Below, in pieces: positions 16,593 to 26,524 of a stretch of 64,000 nt of DNA (the stretch's first letter is position 1; every line of letters begins with the position of its first letter). Made by a program: the position numbers and the translations under genes. The notes under the pieces are model-generated. The model saw only the letters and a program-made list of their open reading frames with translations, did not search any database and was not told the DNA's origin. The stretch lies in the NCBI GenBank assembly GCA_934293375.1, contig CAKQYS010000003.1, positions 62,001 to 126,000 of the forward strand. Direction: 5' to 3'. Origin of the DNA: an uncultured Lachnospiraceae bacterium. GTDB lineage: Bacteria > Bacillota > Clostridia > Lachnospirales > Lachnospiraceae.

Positions 16593-18013
16593 GATGCGGA
16601 CACCTCCTCATAATCCGGGAATGTAATACGCATTTCTGTACCTTCATCAGGACGGCTGATAATGGACAGGGCAGCATGATGCCGTGATACGATCAAAGAA
16701 ACCAGTGACATACCGAGACCTGCACCCCCTGCTTGTCTGGATCGGGATTTGTCAACCATATAGAATTCATTACATATTTTTTGGACATCTTCATTGGACA
16801 TACCAATGCCGTGATCGATCACTTTGCATACATAGGTGCCGTTGGAGAAGCATTTTCCCTCAAAGTAGATCGTGTCACCCGGTTTGGATGCTTTGCGTGC
16901 ATTGTCAATCAGATTGATAAAAGCGGTCATTAAAAGCTCCTTATCTCCATGAATCAGAGCAGGTTCTACATCCAGTCTGAGGCAGAGTCCGGATTCTGTC
17001 AGTTTTGGTGATATACTGTCTGCGATTTCTTTATACAAAGTTACGGTGGCAATGTTCTGCAAGGTGATTTCCACATGGTTCAGATAAATTAAGTCAAAGA
17101 GCTTTCTTGATATCGCTTCAAGACGCTTTCCTTCGGAGAAAATGTAATTGGCAGCAATGATCTGCTTTTCCCGCGGTAGTTCTTTGGATCGGATCATATC
17201 CGCATATCCGATGATGGATGTCATAGGTGTTTTGATTTCGTGGGTGAAATCGGCAACAAATTGTTCTCTGCGTTTTACCATCAAATGCAGTTCGTTCATG
17301 TGATCCGATACGGCTGTTGCCATGTAGTTAAATTTGCGTGCCAACTGGCCGATCTCATCTTTCTGCTTCATCCGGACGCGTACCTGATAATTTCCTTCCG
17401 CAAATTCACCGGTAACCTGATTAATATATTCCAGAGGCTTGGTAATATATTTGCTGATCGCAAAGATGATTGGGATACAAATGCATAACAAAAGTAAGAC
17501 GATCATGCGGTAAAAGGCAATTTCCTGATCCCGCAGTTCAAAGGTATCAGAGATATCGGATCTGGTTGTGATATACAGATCCTCGCCGTCCAAATAAGTG
17601 AGTGCCGTCACATAGATGAAATAGTGGTCATCTTCTTTGGAGATGAGATATCGTCTGTTGGAAGGCTGAATCTCTTGATAGAGCGAGGTGTTCAATTCAG
17701 TGGTATCGTTGCTGTAGAGCATCTGATCGCGGTATTGGATGTAGATTGCGGTGTTGGGGGTTGACATACCTTGAAAGACGAGGTTGCCGATGGATGGAAT
17801 GAGTTCTTCAGGCAGGCGGATATCTGTACTCTGTGCACTGATAAGGTTGTATTCTACAGAAGATAACAGCAGGCTGTTTTCCAGAACTGCATTTTCAATC
17901 TGCTTGTCCAGCGTGAGCTGCAGGCTGTTTTTTATTATAAAATAACCGGCAGTGCCGATGGCAAGACATAACAGTATGGTGTTGGTCAGTAATATTTTAT
18001 AGCGAAAATGCAT
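16589..18013 (-). CDS. Membrane sensor histidine kinase
   Basis: A 474-residue kinase: N-terminal transmembrane segment (ILLTNTILLCLAIGTAGYFII), an extracellular sensing domain of about 130 residues, a second transmembrane segment (MIVLLLLCICIPIIFAI), a HAMP domain, then the phosphoacceptor His258 in DFTHEIKTPMTSIIGYADMI and an ATPase domain (FINLIDNARKAS, DHGIGMSNEDV, GGAGLGMSLV). It autophosphorylates and passes phosphate to the regulator encoded 25 bases upstream. The open frame extends to 18076, but 18013 gives the normal N-terminus and has AGGAG upstream. The operon diverges from the export operon at 18842, its likely target. Confidence 0.92.
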   Translation of the reverse strand: MHFRYKILLTNTILLCLAIGTAGYFIIKNSLQLTLDKQIENAVLENSLLLSSVEYNLISAQSTDIRLPEELIPSIGNLVFQGMSTPNTAIYIQYRDQMLYSNDTTELNTSLYQEIQPSNRRYLISKEDDHYFIYVTALTYLDGEDLYITTRSDISDTFELRDQEIAFYRMIVLLLLCICIPIIFAISKYITKPLEYINQVTGEFAEGNYQVRVRMKQKDEIGQLARKFNYMATAVSDHMNELHLMVKRREQFVADFTHEIKTPMTSIIGYADMIRSKELPREKQIIAANYIFSEGKRLEAISRKLFDLIYLNHVEITLQNIATVTLYKEIADSISPKLTESGLCLRLDVEPALIHGDKELLMTAFINLIDNARKASKPGDTIYFEGKCFSNGTYVCKVIDHGIGMSNEDVQKICNEFYMVDKSRSRQAGGAGLGMSLVSLIVSRHHAALSIISRPDEGTEMRITFPDYEEVSAS

Positions 18014-18038
18014 TTCATGTTGTCTCCTATTTGTATTG

Positions 18039-18701
18039 TCACGAATCTGCGCTGCTGAGCAGGTAGCCGATCCCATATACGGTTCGCAGGTTCTTTTCCA
18101 AACCGGTCTTCTTACGCAGGCGTTGGATATGAAGATCCAATGTCCGGGTATCTCCGGTATATTCCTGTTCCCATATACATTCGAAGATGCGATCCCGGTA
18201 CAGGGTAATATTGGGATTGCGAAGAAAAAGTACTAACAGTTCGTATTCCTTGTGCGTCAGTTCCAATGGAATGCCGGCACGGGTGACAGTATGGTTTTCC
18301 GTGTCCACAACGATATCCCGGTAGGAAAGTGTGATATCGGTCTTATGAAATCTGCGGAGTACAACCTGAATACGAGCCATAAGCTCTACAATCTCAAAGG
18401 GTTTTACAATATAGTCTTCTGCACCGGCAGTCAGTCCTTTGACTCTGTCAGACAGGTCACCCCTGGCAGTGAGAAATATAACAGGGATTTTCATAGGTTT
18501 GATGTATTCAAGTAATTCAAAGCCATTGACCTGTGGCAGCATGATGTCGAGCAGGATCAGATCAAATGTATGATCCTCAAGAATATCGGCTGCAGCCATA
18601 CCATCGGACACACATGTACATTGATATCCGGCATCTTCAAGATTCATGCAGATCAGGTTTGAAATTGGGTGTTCGTCTTCCACGATGAGTATTTGTATCA
18701 T
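18039..18701 (-). CDS. OmpR/PhoB-type response regulator
   Basis: A 220-residue regulator with a receiver domain (acidic pair VEDE at 8-10, phosphorylated Asp52 in LILLDIMLP, FLTAR, Lys in EDYIVKPF) and a winged-helix DNA-binding domain (LTHKEYELLVLFL, DLHIQRLRKKTG). It is the first gene of the operon with the kinase and the unknown anchored protein. The divergent 140-base gap to the export operon suggests it controls that operon, which is inference. Confidence 0.94.
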   Translation of the reverse strand: MIQILIVEDEHPISNLICMNLEDAGYQCTCVSDGMAAADILEDHTFDLILLDIMLPQVNGFELLEYIKPMKIPVIFLTARGDLSDRVKGLTAGAEDYIVKPFEIVELMARIQVVLRRFHKTDITLSYRDIVVDTENHTVTRAGIPLELTHKEYELLVLFLRNPNITLYRDRIFECIWEQEYTGDTRTLDLHIQRLRKKTGLEKNLRTVYGIGYLLSSADS

Positions 18702-18841
18702 AAGGAACTTCCTTCACAGTATTATAAATATCTTTTATAACCATAGCATTTGTATGCAGGATTTGCAATTCCAAAATGATACAATTATGAAACATTTTGG
18801 GAATAGAATCAATCTCATAACAAAACTGAAGGAGGGGTCAT

Positions 18842-19858
18842 ATGCCAAAAGGAAAGTGTGGAGTCATATATATACTTGTTTGTATATTGGCCATTGGTCT
18901 GGTTGCATGTGGAAGTAAAAAAGAAACCGGAGGACAATCATTGGAAATCAGTATTCCGTTATATGAGAAACTGGAGTACGCCACTGGGGAAGCAGTTCGT
19001 GGAGATCTGCAACCGGAGCTGCAGTTGTCTCTTAGGGAAGACAGTTTTCATAGTATCAATTATCAGGTGGATCAGGATGATCTTAAAGTGAAGAAACTAT
19101 ATGTATCATTGGGGGATTGGGTTGAGAAAGGAGATATGCTTGTTGACTTTGCATCTGATGAAGTGGATAAGTCCATAAAGGAATCCCGGGATGCATTTGA
19201 AGAGAATACACTTATGATCGCGCATTATAAAAGGTTAAATAAAATTGAGAAAAATCAGCAGAATCTTGACAATATCAAGGATCTGCAGGAACAGAACAGA
19301 ATTTTGAAAGTGCGTATGCAGGAGTTGCAGTCGCAGTTGTCAGAGTATCAGATTAAGGCGACGGAATCCGGAAAGATCATAGGGATAGATGAGACATTGG
19401 AGTATGGATATGCGACTACAGGACAGACACTGATATCTGAATCCTGTGGTTCCGGAAAGTATAGGGCTACGACATCAGATACATATCCATTTGCAATCGG
19501 ACAGATCTTTACAGCGAAGCTGGGTGTAGCAGAATACAAGATGAAGCTGGAGAAAATAGAAGACAGAGAGGATGGACAAAAGGAATTGTTGTTCTGTTCT
19601 GTAAGCAGCTTAAAGGGTGTATCGGCAACAGATACATTATATATTACACAGAAAAAGGAACCATTGCAGGATGTGGTTTATGTTCCTGAGAAAGCCGTAT
19701 TTAAAGCCGGAAATTCATATTATGTATATACAATGGATGAAGATGGATTCCGAACAGGTGTTAAGGTCAATGTTGGAGACACCGTACAAAATGGGCAGGA
19801 TGCTGTTGTTGTGATTGTGTCCGGATTGAAAGGCGGAGAGCAGGTGATGGTAAGATGA
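18842..19858 (+). CDS. Lipoprotein membrane-fusion (adaptor) protein of an ABC export system, 1
   Basis: A 338-residue lipoprotein: signal peptide ending in the lipobox LVAC, then a periplasmic-adaptor-type fold. A first half-barrel and a lipoyl-like segment (KKLYVSLGDWVEKGDMLVDF) precede a coiled coil of about 70 residues, then the second lipoyl half (SQLSEYQIKATESGKIIGI) and C-terminal beta domains (VVYVPEKAVFKAGNSYYVY). It resembles MacA/HlyD-type adaptors that, in Gram-positives, join FtsX-type ABC permeases. GAAGGAGGGGTCAT is the ribosome site. It overlaps the next adaptor gene by 4 bases. Confidence 0.85.
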   Translation: MPKGKCGVIYILVCILAIGLVACGSKKETGGQSLEISIPLYEKLEYATGEAVRGDLQPELQLSLREDSFHSINYQVDQDDLKVKKLYVSLGDWVEKGDMLVDFASDEVDKSIKESRDAFEENTLMIAHYKRLNKIEKNQQNLDNIKDLQEQNRILKVRMQELQSQLSEYQIKATESGKIIGIDETLEYGYATTGQTLISESCGSGKYRATTSDTYPFAIGQIFTAKLGVAEYKMKLEKIEDREDGQKELLFCSVSSLKGVSATDTLYITQKKEPLQDVVYVPEKAVFKAGNSYYVYTMDEDGFRTGVKVNVGDTVQNGQDAVVVIVSGLKGGEQVMVR

Positions 19859-22038
19859 GAATAAAAAAATACAGATGGCTGTTATATATGATGAGTGGTG
19901 TGCTTATGCTGTCAGGTTGTGGTACCGCAAAACAGACACAGGACATACCGGTGTTAGAGGATCCCGTATTTACCAATGAGGCATATCGCCCGGTGACTTA
20001 TGGAACAGTTGGAAATTATGGGGAACTGATTGACAGTATGGGATTAGTTGTGCCGGAGGAACAATGTTATTTTTACACATCAGCGGCTACGATCGATCAC
20101 ATCTATGTGAATATTGGGGATTATGTCAGGTCCGGAACCGTGTTGGCTAGTGTGAATCTGGAAAATGACAAGAGAGAACTCGAAAATATACAGGACGAGT
20201 TGACCTATGAGAATAAAAAATTTCAGGTTCAGGAAGAATTGCATGATGTGACGGTAAACAATTTACAGAAACAGATTCTGGAGTGTGAAGAGAAAGCGGA
20301 GAAGGAGTCATACAAAAAACAGCTTAAGATAGAAAAAGAGAGCCAAAAGTATGATCGGATCATGCATAAAAGAATAGTCCGCCGAATGAAAGAGGAAATG
20401 GCGGAAAAGAAAAAAATCCTGGAAAACGGCACCTTGACTGCCAGACAGGACGGATATGTGACTTATATCGTGGATATCACATCCTCAGGGGATGTGGAAG
20501 CCTCCCAGAATGTTGTAATTGTTTCAGATTATGAACATGCGAGGATTGAAGATAGTGGACATACTTTGAATGATGCGGAAGTAAAAGATCTGGAAGAAAT
20601 CTATACTGTTGTCAACGGAAAACGATATGATCTTGCAAGATGTCACACAGATGCAGCGGCATTGGCAGCGATGCAGGCGGCAGGCGGATACATTTATACA
20701 AGCTTTGATATTCCGGATGGTGTAACAATGCAGATAGGACAGAGTTATCCTTTGTATTATGTAGGGGAATCAGTGGATCATGTTCTGGTGGTAGCAAATG
20801 ATTCCATAAAGACAAGTGGGAATGAAACCTATGTATATGTGAAGACCAAACAGAGTGATAAAGAAAAGCGGATCATTAAAACGGGTGCATCAGACATGGT
20901 ATATACAGAAGTTAAGGAAGGCTTGGAGGAAAATGAACTGGTATATTACAGTCAGCCGGGTATGATTCCGATTCAATATCAATCACAGGAAATTTCTCTT
21001 GCATCGTATGCGTGTACCATGATGACACAGATGTGTAAAAAGGATGATACCCGTGAGTATGCGGCTTATGCTGAAGAAACATATTCTGTGATCGATGTAT
21101 TAAAGCAGGAAGGAGATACAGTCAAAAAGGGAGAATCTATTTTAAAAATTCGCTCTAACGAGGGAAAAGCGGATCTGCTGCAGGTGAAACAGCAACTCAG
21201 TCAGGCAAAGGAGAGCTTTGCCAAGGCGACAAAAGAACATGATAAGGCAATGAAGCAATTGAAGAAAAAGGGTGATTTATATGCGATACAGAAAGAATCC
21301 TTGGAGTATCGTCAGAGCAAAGTGGAATATGATTACACAATCTGCAATCTGAAGAAGCAGGAACAAGAGCTGAAACAGTTAAATGATGGAAATGGATATC
21401 GATACATCAAGGCAAGAGAAGAAGGTGTTGTCACGAAAATGGCTGCGCAAAATGGGGGGATTATACGGGAAGGTGATCTGACATTTGTGATTACATATAC
21501 GGATGCTTCTTCTAAACGGATTGCCGTGACATTACAGGATAACATGGAGGATACCGGAACACAAAAGAGTGCGGCAGTGAATCAAAAGGTCAGCATTTAT
21601 GCTGGAGACAGCATCTTCGAGGGCCTCTGTGTTGCGTCAGCACCGGATTATTACAAAGCTTATATTACATATATAAATGGAAAATATCATGTAACAAGAT
21701 GTATCTGTTCGGAAAATGAAAACAGACAGTCGGTCTTCTATGTAGAGACAGAGGATCAGGGGATACTGCAGACAGATAAGATAAATAAGGTATCTTATCA
21801 GATCAATTATATGCAGTCTGCATATGTGGTGCCGGTGAATTGCGTTTATACTGAGAAAGAGCAAGAGACACAGACGGAGTATGAATATGTATGGAAGCTT
21901 GTAGATGGAGAATTAGTGAAACAATATGTTAAAAGCAGCGTCGATGCAAGGCGATATGATTCCGGTAAGCGGGTTTTGATCTGTGGTGTCAGCGAAGGGG
22001 ATGTTGTGATTCGGGAAGTAACAGATACCAAAGAGTAA
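19855..22038 (+). CDS. Large lipoprotein adaptor of the same export system, 2 (two adaptor modules)
   Basis: A 727-residue lipoprotein with lipobox LSGC. Unusually it carries two adaptor-like units in one chain. The first has TIDHIYVNIGDYVRSGTVLAS followed by a coiled coil around residues 105-185 and a return strand TLTARQDGYVTYIVD. The second has SVIDVLKQEGDTVKKGESIL, a coiled coil around 435-515 and the return strand IKAREEGVVTKMAAQNGG. The C-terminus resembles an adaptor membrane-proximal domain (AYVVPVNCVYTEKE). Together with the shorter adaptor before it, it probably builds an extracytoplasmic conduit or a scaffold over the permease. The double arrangement is seen in the sequence; the function is inferred. 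Confidence 0.8.
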   Translation: MRIKKYRWLLYMMSGVLMLSGCGTAKQTQDIPVLEDPVFTNEAYRPVTYGTVGNYGELIDSMGLVVPEEQCYFYTSAATIDHIYVNIGDYVRSGTVLASVNLENDKRELENIQDELTYENKKFQVQEELHDVTVNNLQKQILECEEKAEKESYKKQLKIEKESQKYDRIMHKRIVRRMKEEMAEKKKILENGTLTARQDGYVTYIVDITSSGDVEASQNVVIVSDYEHARIEDSGHTLNDAEVKDLEEIYTVVNGKRYDLARCHTDAAALAAMQAAGGYIYTSFDIPDGVTMQIGQSYPLYYVGESVDHVLVVANDSIKTSGNETYVYVKTKQSDKEKRIIKTGASDMVYTEVKEGLEENELVYYSQPGMIPIQYQSQEISLASYACTMMTQMCKKDDTREYAAYAEETYSVIDVLKQEGDTVKKGESILKIRSNEGKADLLQVKQQLSQAKESFAKATKEHDKAMKQLKKKGDLYAIQKESLEYRQSKVEYDYTICNLKKQEQELKQLNDGNGYRYIKAREEGVVTKMAAQNGGIIREGDLTFVITYTDASSKRIAVTLQDNMEDTGTQKSAAVNQKVSIYAGDSIFEGLCVASAPDYYKAYITYINGKYHVTRCICSENENRQSVFYVETEDQGILQTDKINKVSYQINYMQSAYVVPVNCVYTEKEQETQTEYEYVWKLVDGELVKQYVKSSVDARRYDSGKRVLICGVSEGDVVIREVTDTKE

Positions 22039-22050
22039 GGAGGCAGCAGG

Positions 22051-24831
22051 ATGATTCGATATATAAAGAGTAAATTGAGAAGCAAAAAATGGCTGAATGC
22101 AAGCCTGTTATTGGGCATTATCTTGTTTATTTCAGTGGTAGCCTGTTATCCGATGTTTTCTGCCGGTTCCCGGAATAAATTGTTGGAGACTGCATTTTAT
22201 GAACAGATTGAGAATGATAATGTGTACCCGGCTATTATCCAAAGAGAGGGTAGTTATAAGCTGGATACGGGCAGGAATCTGAGAGAATATCAGGAACAGG
22301 TGGAGGCTGCGGCAGAGAAGGTGAGAGCGCGTCTGGGCATAAAAGGGAAACAGACACAGAGTATTTATAAACTCAATGGGACTGTTGCAAATGCATCCTA
22401 TGGTGCTGAAAATTTGTATTTTGATGTCGCTTATATGCCGGAAATGGAAGCTCACATTAATATTGTAAAGGGTACGAGCCTGCAGGAAGCCCAGACGGTG
22501 GAAGGTGTGATACCATGTCTGCTGACAACCAAACAGATGGATGATTATGAGCTGACATGCGGAGAGATACTGGAGTTTAAAAATGTGGGAGGGCGCTTTG
22601 ATCGAACACTAAAATTGCAGATCATAGGTATTTTTGAAGAGGGAGATGTACATGATATTTTCTGGAGCCGTCGTGTGACAGAAATGGAGAAAATGTTGTT
22701 TGTTTCACAGGATGATTTTTGCGAATTGATGCAGCGGGAGGATTTTACGGAGCTTGCATTCTATCAAGCACAGATGTTGGATTATCAGCAGATTACCTAT
22801 AAAAACGCAATGCATATTCATAATGTCCTGCAGCAGGAAATCAAACAGGATAAGCTGTTATCCAGCAATTTTGACGGGATTATGTCTGCATATAAAAATG
22901 ATGCGGCAACGGTATCTGTATTGTTATGGGTGCTGTCATTGCCAATGCTGCTGCTCCTTTTGTCATTTATTTATATGGTATCCGGTCAGATTCTGCAGAC
23001 AGAGACGGACGAGATTGCAATGATGAAGAGCCGTGGTATCAGCAGATTGGAGATCATCTGGCTGTATGTGGAACAATTCTCCATTTTATCAGCCGTTGGT
23101 CTTGTAGTTGGGATTCCTCTCGGTCTTTTGCTGTGTAAGCTGGCAGCGTGTACAGAATCATTTCTTGTATTCGGATGGAAGGACACAGGAGGATACCGGT
23201 TTGTGGGGAGCACTGTGATCTATTCGCTGGTGGCAGCATTGGTTGGAATTCTGTGTATGATCATTCCGGTGATCGGGTATTCCAGACTTTCCATTGTCCA
23301 GCAGAAGAGCCAGGATAAGAAACAGAAGCAGACACAGTTCTGGGAGAAATATTATGTTGATCTTATCCTGTTGGGCATATCTGTTTATTTATTCTACAAT
23401 TATAATCGCCAGCAGGATGTGATCAGTCTGAATATGTTAAAGGGGGAACCGCTGGATCCTATGATCTTTATCAATGTGTCCTTATTTATGCTGGCATGGG
23501 GATTGTTTATGCTGCGTCTGATTCATTGGATTGTTACATTGATCTATAAAATGGGTGGAAACAGATGGAGCCCGGCATTGTATGCCTCTTTCTTACAGAT
23601 TACCAGAACATTTGCAAAACAGGGGTTCATCTCCATATTTTTGGTTATGACGATTGCAATGGGAATATTTAATTCCAATATGGTGCGAAGTATCAACGAA
23701 AATGCTGCACAGAGAGTTGCGTACAATGTAGGTGCGGATCTGGTTTACGGGGAACACTGGATATCAAAAACATATAGACCGGAGCGTGGTGTTGTTATCA
23801 GTATGTATGAGGAGCCGGATTATCAACGGTATGCCGGACTTAAGGAGCAGGGCATTTGTGAAAGCATGACAAGAGTGATAGAAGATGATAAAGCGCAGGT
23901 TAAGATCCATGGAAAACAGGTAGACCGGGTGAAACTGCAGGCGATCTGGACAAAGGAATTTGGGGAGACAGCCGATATGCAGGATGGATTGAATGATACG
24001 CATTGGTACAATACATTAAATACATTGGCAAATGTGACAAATGGTGTGGTGATTTCCAAAAACCTAGCAGAAGAGTACAGCCTGAAGAAAAATGACATGA
24101 TTTATGTTAAGGACAGTTCTCTGACAGTTGTGGCAATCGTGGATGCATGGCCGGGGTATCAGAATACCGGCTACACGACCGAGGAAGGTGCTTTCGCAGA
24201 GAAACAACAGTATCTCATGGTATGCAACTATGCTTATGCGATTACAGCCTTTGGACAGCAGCCGTATTACATTTATATGAAGCTGGCGAAGGGGCATTCT
24301 GCGGATGAAGTCCGTGATTATGTTGATGCAAAGAACATGCAAATCGAAAAATTTGAAAGCAAGACACAGAAGCTTGAGGATATGAAATCTTCTCCGATTA
24401 TGCAGATCACAAATGGTATGTATACCTTGAGTTTTATGATTGCAATCGTACTCTGCCTGACAGGCTTTTTGTTGTACTGGATCACATCCATCAGACAGCG
24501 GGAGTTGATGTTTGGTATTTATCGTGCAATGGGGATGAGCATGCGGGAGATCAATGCGATGCTGGTAAACGAACAGATCTTCAGTTCGGTACTGGCTGTG
24601 GCCGGAGGTGCCGGTGTAGGGGTGTCAGCTACGATTTTATTTGTAAAAATTGTTGCACTGGTGTATCTGCCTCAAAGACATAATATTCCGATTACGGTGT
24701 ATTCAAATATGTGGGATATGATCCGGCTTGCCGGTGTGGTTGTAATTATGTTTGCCGTATGTTTGATCGTGCTTCGTCTGCTTCTTAAGAATATGAAGAT
24801 TGCGCAGGCATTGAAGTTAGGTGAAGATTAA
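22051..24831 (+). CDS. FtsX/MacB-type ABC transporter permease
   Basis: A 926-residue permease. One transmembrane segment near the N-terminus (ASLLLGIILFISVVACYPMF) leads into a large extracellular domain, then a membrane block of helices around 290-410 (VLLWVLSLPMLLLLLSFIY, AVGLVVGIPLGLLLC), a second extracellular domain of about 250 residues, and a final FtsX domain (ITNGMYTLSFMIAIVLCLTG, REINAMLVNEQIFSSVLA). It is about the length of a duplicated FtsX permease fused as one chain. AAGGAGG precedes the ATG. It works with the two ATPases that follow; the substrate, perhaps a peptide or lipid, is unknown. Confidence 0.88.
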   Translation: MIRYIKSKLRSKKWLNASLLLGIILFISVVACYPMFSAGSRNKLLETAFYEQIENDNVYPAIIQREGSYKLDTGRNLREYQEQVEAAAEKVRARLGIKGKQTQSIYKLNGTVANASYGAENLYFDVAYMPEMEAHINIVKGTSLQEAQTVEGVIPCLLTTKQMDDYELTCGEILEFKNVGGRFDRTLKLQIIGIFEEGDVHDIFWSRRVTEMEKMLFVSQDDFCELMQREDFTELAFYQAQMLDYQQITYKNAMHIHNVLQQEIKQDKLLSSNFDGIMSAYKNDAATVSVLLWVLSLPMLLLLLSFIYMVSGQILQTETDEIAMMKSRGISRLEIIWLYVEQFSILSAVGLVVGIPLGLLLCKLAACTESFLVFGWKDTGGYRFVGSTVIYSLVAALVGILCMIIPVIGYSRLSIVQQKSQDKKQKQTQFWEKYYVDLILLGISVYLFYNYNRQQDVISLNMLKGEPLDPMIFINVSLFMLAWGLFMLRLIHWIVTLIYKMGGNRWSPALYASFLQITRTFAKQGFISIFLVMTIAMGIFNSNMVRSINENAAQRVAYNVGADLVYGEHWISKTYRPERGVVISMYEEPDYQRYAGLKEQGICESMTRVIEDDKAQVKIHGKQVDRVKLQAIWTKEFGETADMQDGLNDTHWYNTLNTLANVTNGVVISKNLAEEYSLKKNDMIYVKDSSLTVVAIVDAWPGYQNTGYTTEEGAFAEKQQYLMVCNYAYAITAFGQQPYYIYMKLAKGHSADEVRDYVDAKNMQIEKFESKTQKLEDMKSSPIMQITNGMYTLSFMIAIVLCLTGFLLYWITSIRQRELMFGIYRAMGMSMREINAMLVNEQIFSSVLAVAGGAGVGVSATILFVKIVALVYLPQRHNIPITVYSNMWDMIRLAGVVVIMFAVCLIVLRLLLKNMKIAQALKLGED

Positions 24832-24842
24832 GGAGGGATCCA

Positions 24843-25535
24843 ATGAATAATATAATGACAGTAAAGAATGTAATAAAAAGATTCCCTCTTGGTGGGGGGC
24901 AGGAATTTGAAGCTCTGCATGGTGTAGATATGGAAGTGCCACAGGGAAAACTTACAATACTGAAGGGGCGTTCCGGTTCCGGCAAGACAACCTTGCTGAA
25001 TATTCTGAGTGCGTTAGATGATGCTACATCCGGTGAGGTGCTTTTTGAAGACCGGGCATATCACACGATGTCAGAGCAGGAAAAAGAACTGCAAAGGCGT
25101 CATCATATTGGTTTCATATTTCAGTCTGTGGCGTTGATCCCGATCATGTCAGCTTATGAGAATGTTGATTTTGGTCTGCGTCTGGCAGGATATCAGGGTG
25201 ATCGGAAATCAAGGATCACGGAAGTGATGCAAATGATGAAAATGGAAGACAGAATGATGCATATGCCAAATCAGATGTCCGGTGGGGAACAGCAGCGCAT
25301 TGCGATTGCAAGAGCAGTTGCCCACAAACCAAAGATCATATTTGCCGATGAGCCGACAGGTGCATTGGATACGATGTCCGGTATCCGGGTGATCAATCTG
25401 TTTCGGGAATTGATCGAGCAGGAGAATATCACGATCGTGATGACAACACATGATCCTGCGATGATGGCATATGGGGATGTGGTGTATGAGATGCAGGATG
25501 GATTACTGTCAAGGTGTGGGGAGGTGATAGAATGA
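24843..25535 (+). CDS. ABC transporter ATP-binding protein, 1
   Basis: A 230-residue ATPase of the MacB/LolD group with Walker A GRSGSGKTT, Q-loop GFIFQSVALIP, signature MSGGEQQR, Walker B IIFADEPTGALD and H-loop MTTHD. It powers the FtsX-type permease encoded just upstream. The ribosome site is AAGGAGGGATCCA. It overlaps the next ATPase gene by 4 bases, suggesting the two subunits are made in equal amount. Confidence 0.94.
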   Translation: MNNIMTVKNVIKRFPLGGGQEFEALHGVDMEVPQGKLTILKGRSGSGKTTLLNILSALDDATSGEVLFEDRAYHTMSEQEKELQRRHHIGFIFQSVALIPIMSAYENVDFGLRLAGYQGDRKSRITEVMQMMKMEDRMMHMPNQMSGGEQQRIAIARAVAHKPKIIFADEPTGALDTMSGIRVINLFRELIEQENITIVMTTHDPAMMAYGDVVYEMQDGLLSRCGEVIE

Positions 25536-26500
25536 AGCTGTTACATAAACATTCCGGATCACAGAAGATTTCTGATAGGGTGCGTACAAAACAACAGACC
25601 GATATGCAGGAAGCACATACAGACAGTCTGATTTCCTGCGAGGGACTGGTCAAGATCTACAAAACGGATGAAGTGGAGGTCATGGCCTTACAGGGTCTGG
25701 AGCTTGAGGTAAAATCGGGCGAGTTGATGGCGATCATAGGTAAGTCAGGAAGTGGAAAATCTACATTGCTGAATATGCTTGGCGGATTGGAGAAACCATC
25801 AGCCGGGAAACTATTTGTCGATGACAGAAATCTTTTTACAATGACGGAAAAGGAGCTGGTGGACTATCGAAAGCATATGGTTGGATTTGTATGGCAAAAG
25901 AGTGCAAGAAACCTGTTTTCCTATATGACGGTTCTTGAAAATATTATGGCACCGATGTATGACCGGGATCAGAAATATTGCCGTGAGCGTGCAGAAATGT
26001 TGCTTGAAAAGGTAGGATTGACACATAAGGCAGACCGTTTTCCGGATCAGATGTCCGGCGGAGAACAGCAGCGTGCAGCCATTGCTGTTGCATTGGCGAA
26101 CGATCCGAAGATCCTGCTTGCGGATGAGCCGACCGGGGCGGTGGATTCTAAGACATCTAATATGATCCAGAACCTGTTCCGGAAACTGAATGAGGAGCTT
26201 GGGATCACAATCATCATTGTAACACATGATATCAGTCTGGCAAATAAGGTGAACCGCGTAGTTATGATTTCAGATGGTAAGATCGGAACGGAGAAAATTA
26301 TGAAGGCGTCCTACCGGGATCGGATGGGGGAATTATCCAGCGAACATTTTTCTGCGGAGGATTCGCATGATGAGTATTCTATTCTGGACAAGGCGGGGCG
26401 TGTGCAGTTAAATGAGGACATTCTTGCGGCAGCAGGCATTCACAGCAATAAGGTTAGGATAAAGATTGAAAATGGTAATGTGGTGATATCAAAAGAATAA
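25532..26500 (+). CDS. ABC transporter ATP-binding protein, 2, with N- and C-terminal extensions
   Basis: A 322-residue ATPase with Walker A GKSGSGKST, signature MSGGEQQR, Walker B ILLADEPTGAVD and H-loop VTHD. It carries about 35 extra charged residues before the ATPase domain and about 65 after it (ending RIKIENGNVVISKE). The Q-loop region reads GFVWQKSARNL where many relatives have FQ. The start at 25532 overlaps the previous stop as ATGA; an in-frame GTG-type start 18 bases upstream is less likely. It probably pairs with the first ATPase as a heterodimer under the single permease. Confidence 0.92.
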   Translation: MKLLHKHSGSQKISDRVRTKQQTDMQEAHTDSLISCEGLVKIYKTDEVEVMALQGLELEVKSGELMAIIGKSGSGKSTLLNMLGGLEKPSAGKLFVDDRNLFTMTEKELVDYRKHMVGFVWQKSARNLFSYMTVLENIMAPMYDRDQKYCRERAEMLLEKVGLTHKADRFPDQMSGGEQQRAAIAVALANDPKILLADEPTGAVDSKTSNMIQNLFRKLNEELGITIIIVTHDISLANKVNRVVMISDGKIGTEKIMKASYRDRMGELSSEHFSAEDSHDEYSILDKAGRVQLNEDILAAAGIHSNKVRIKIENGNVVISKE

Positions 26501-26524
26501 AGATGTAAACCATCCGGAGATAGA

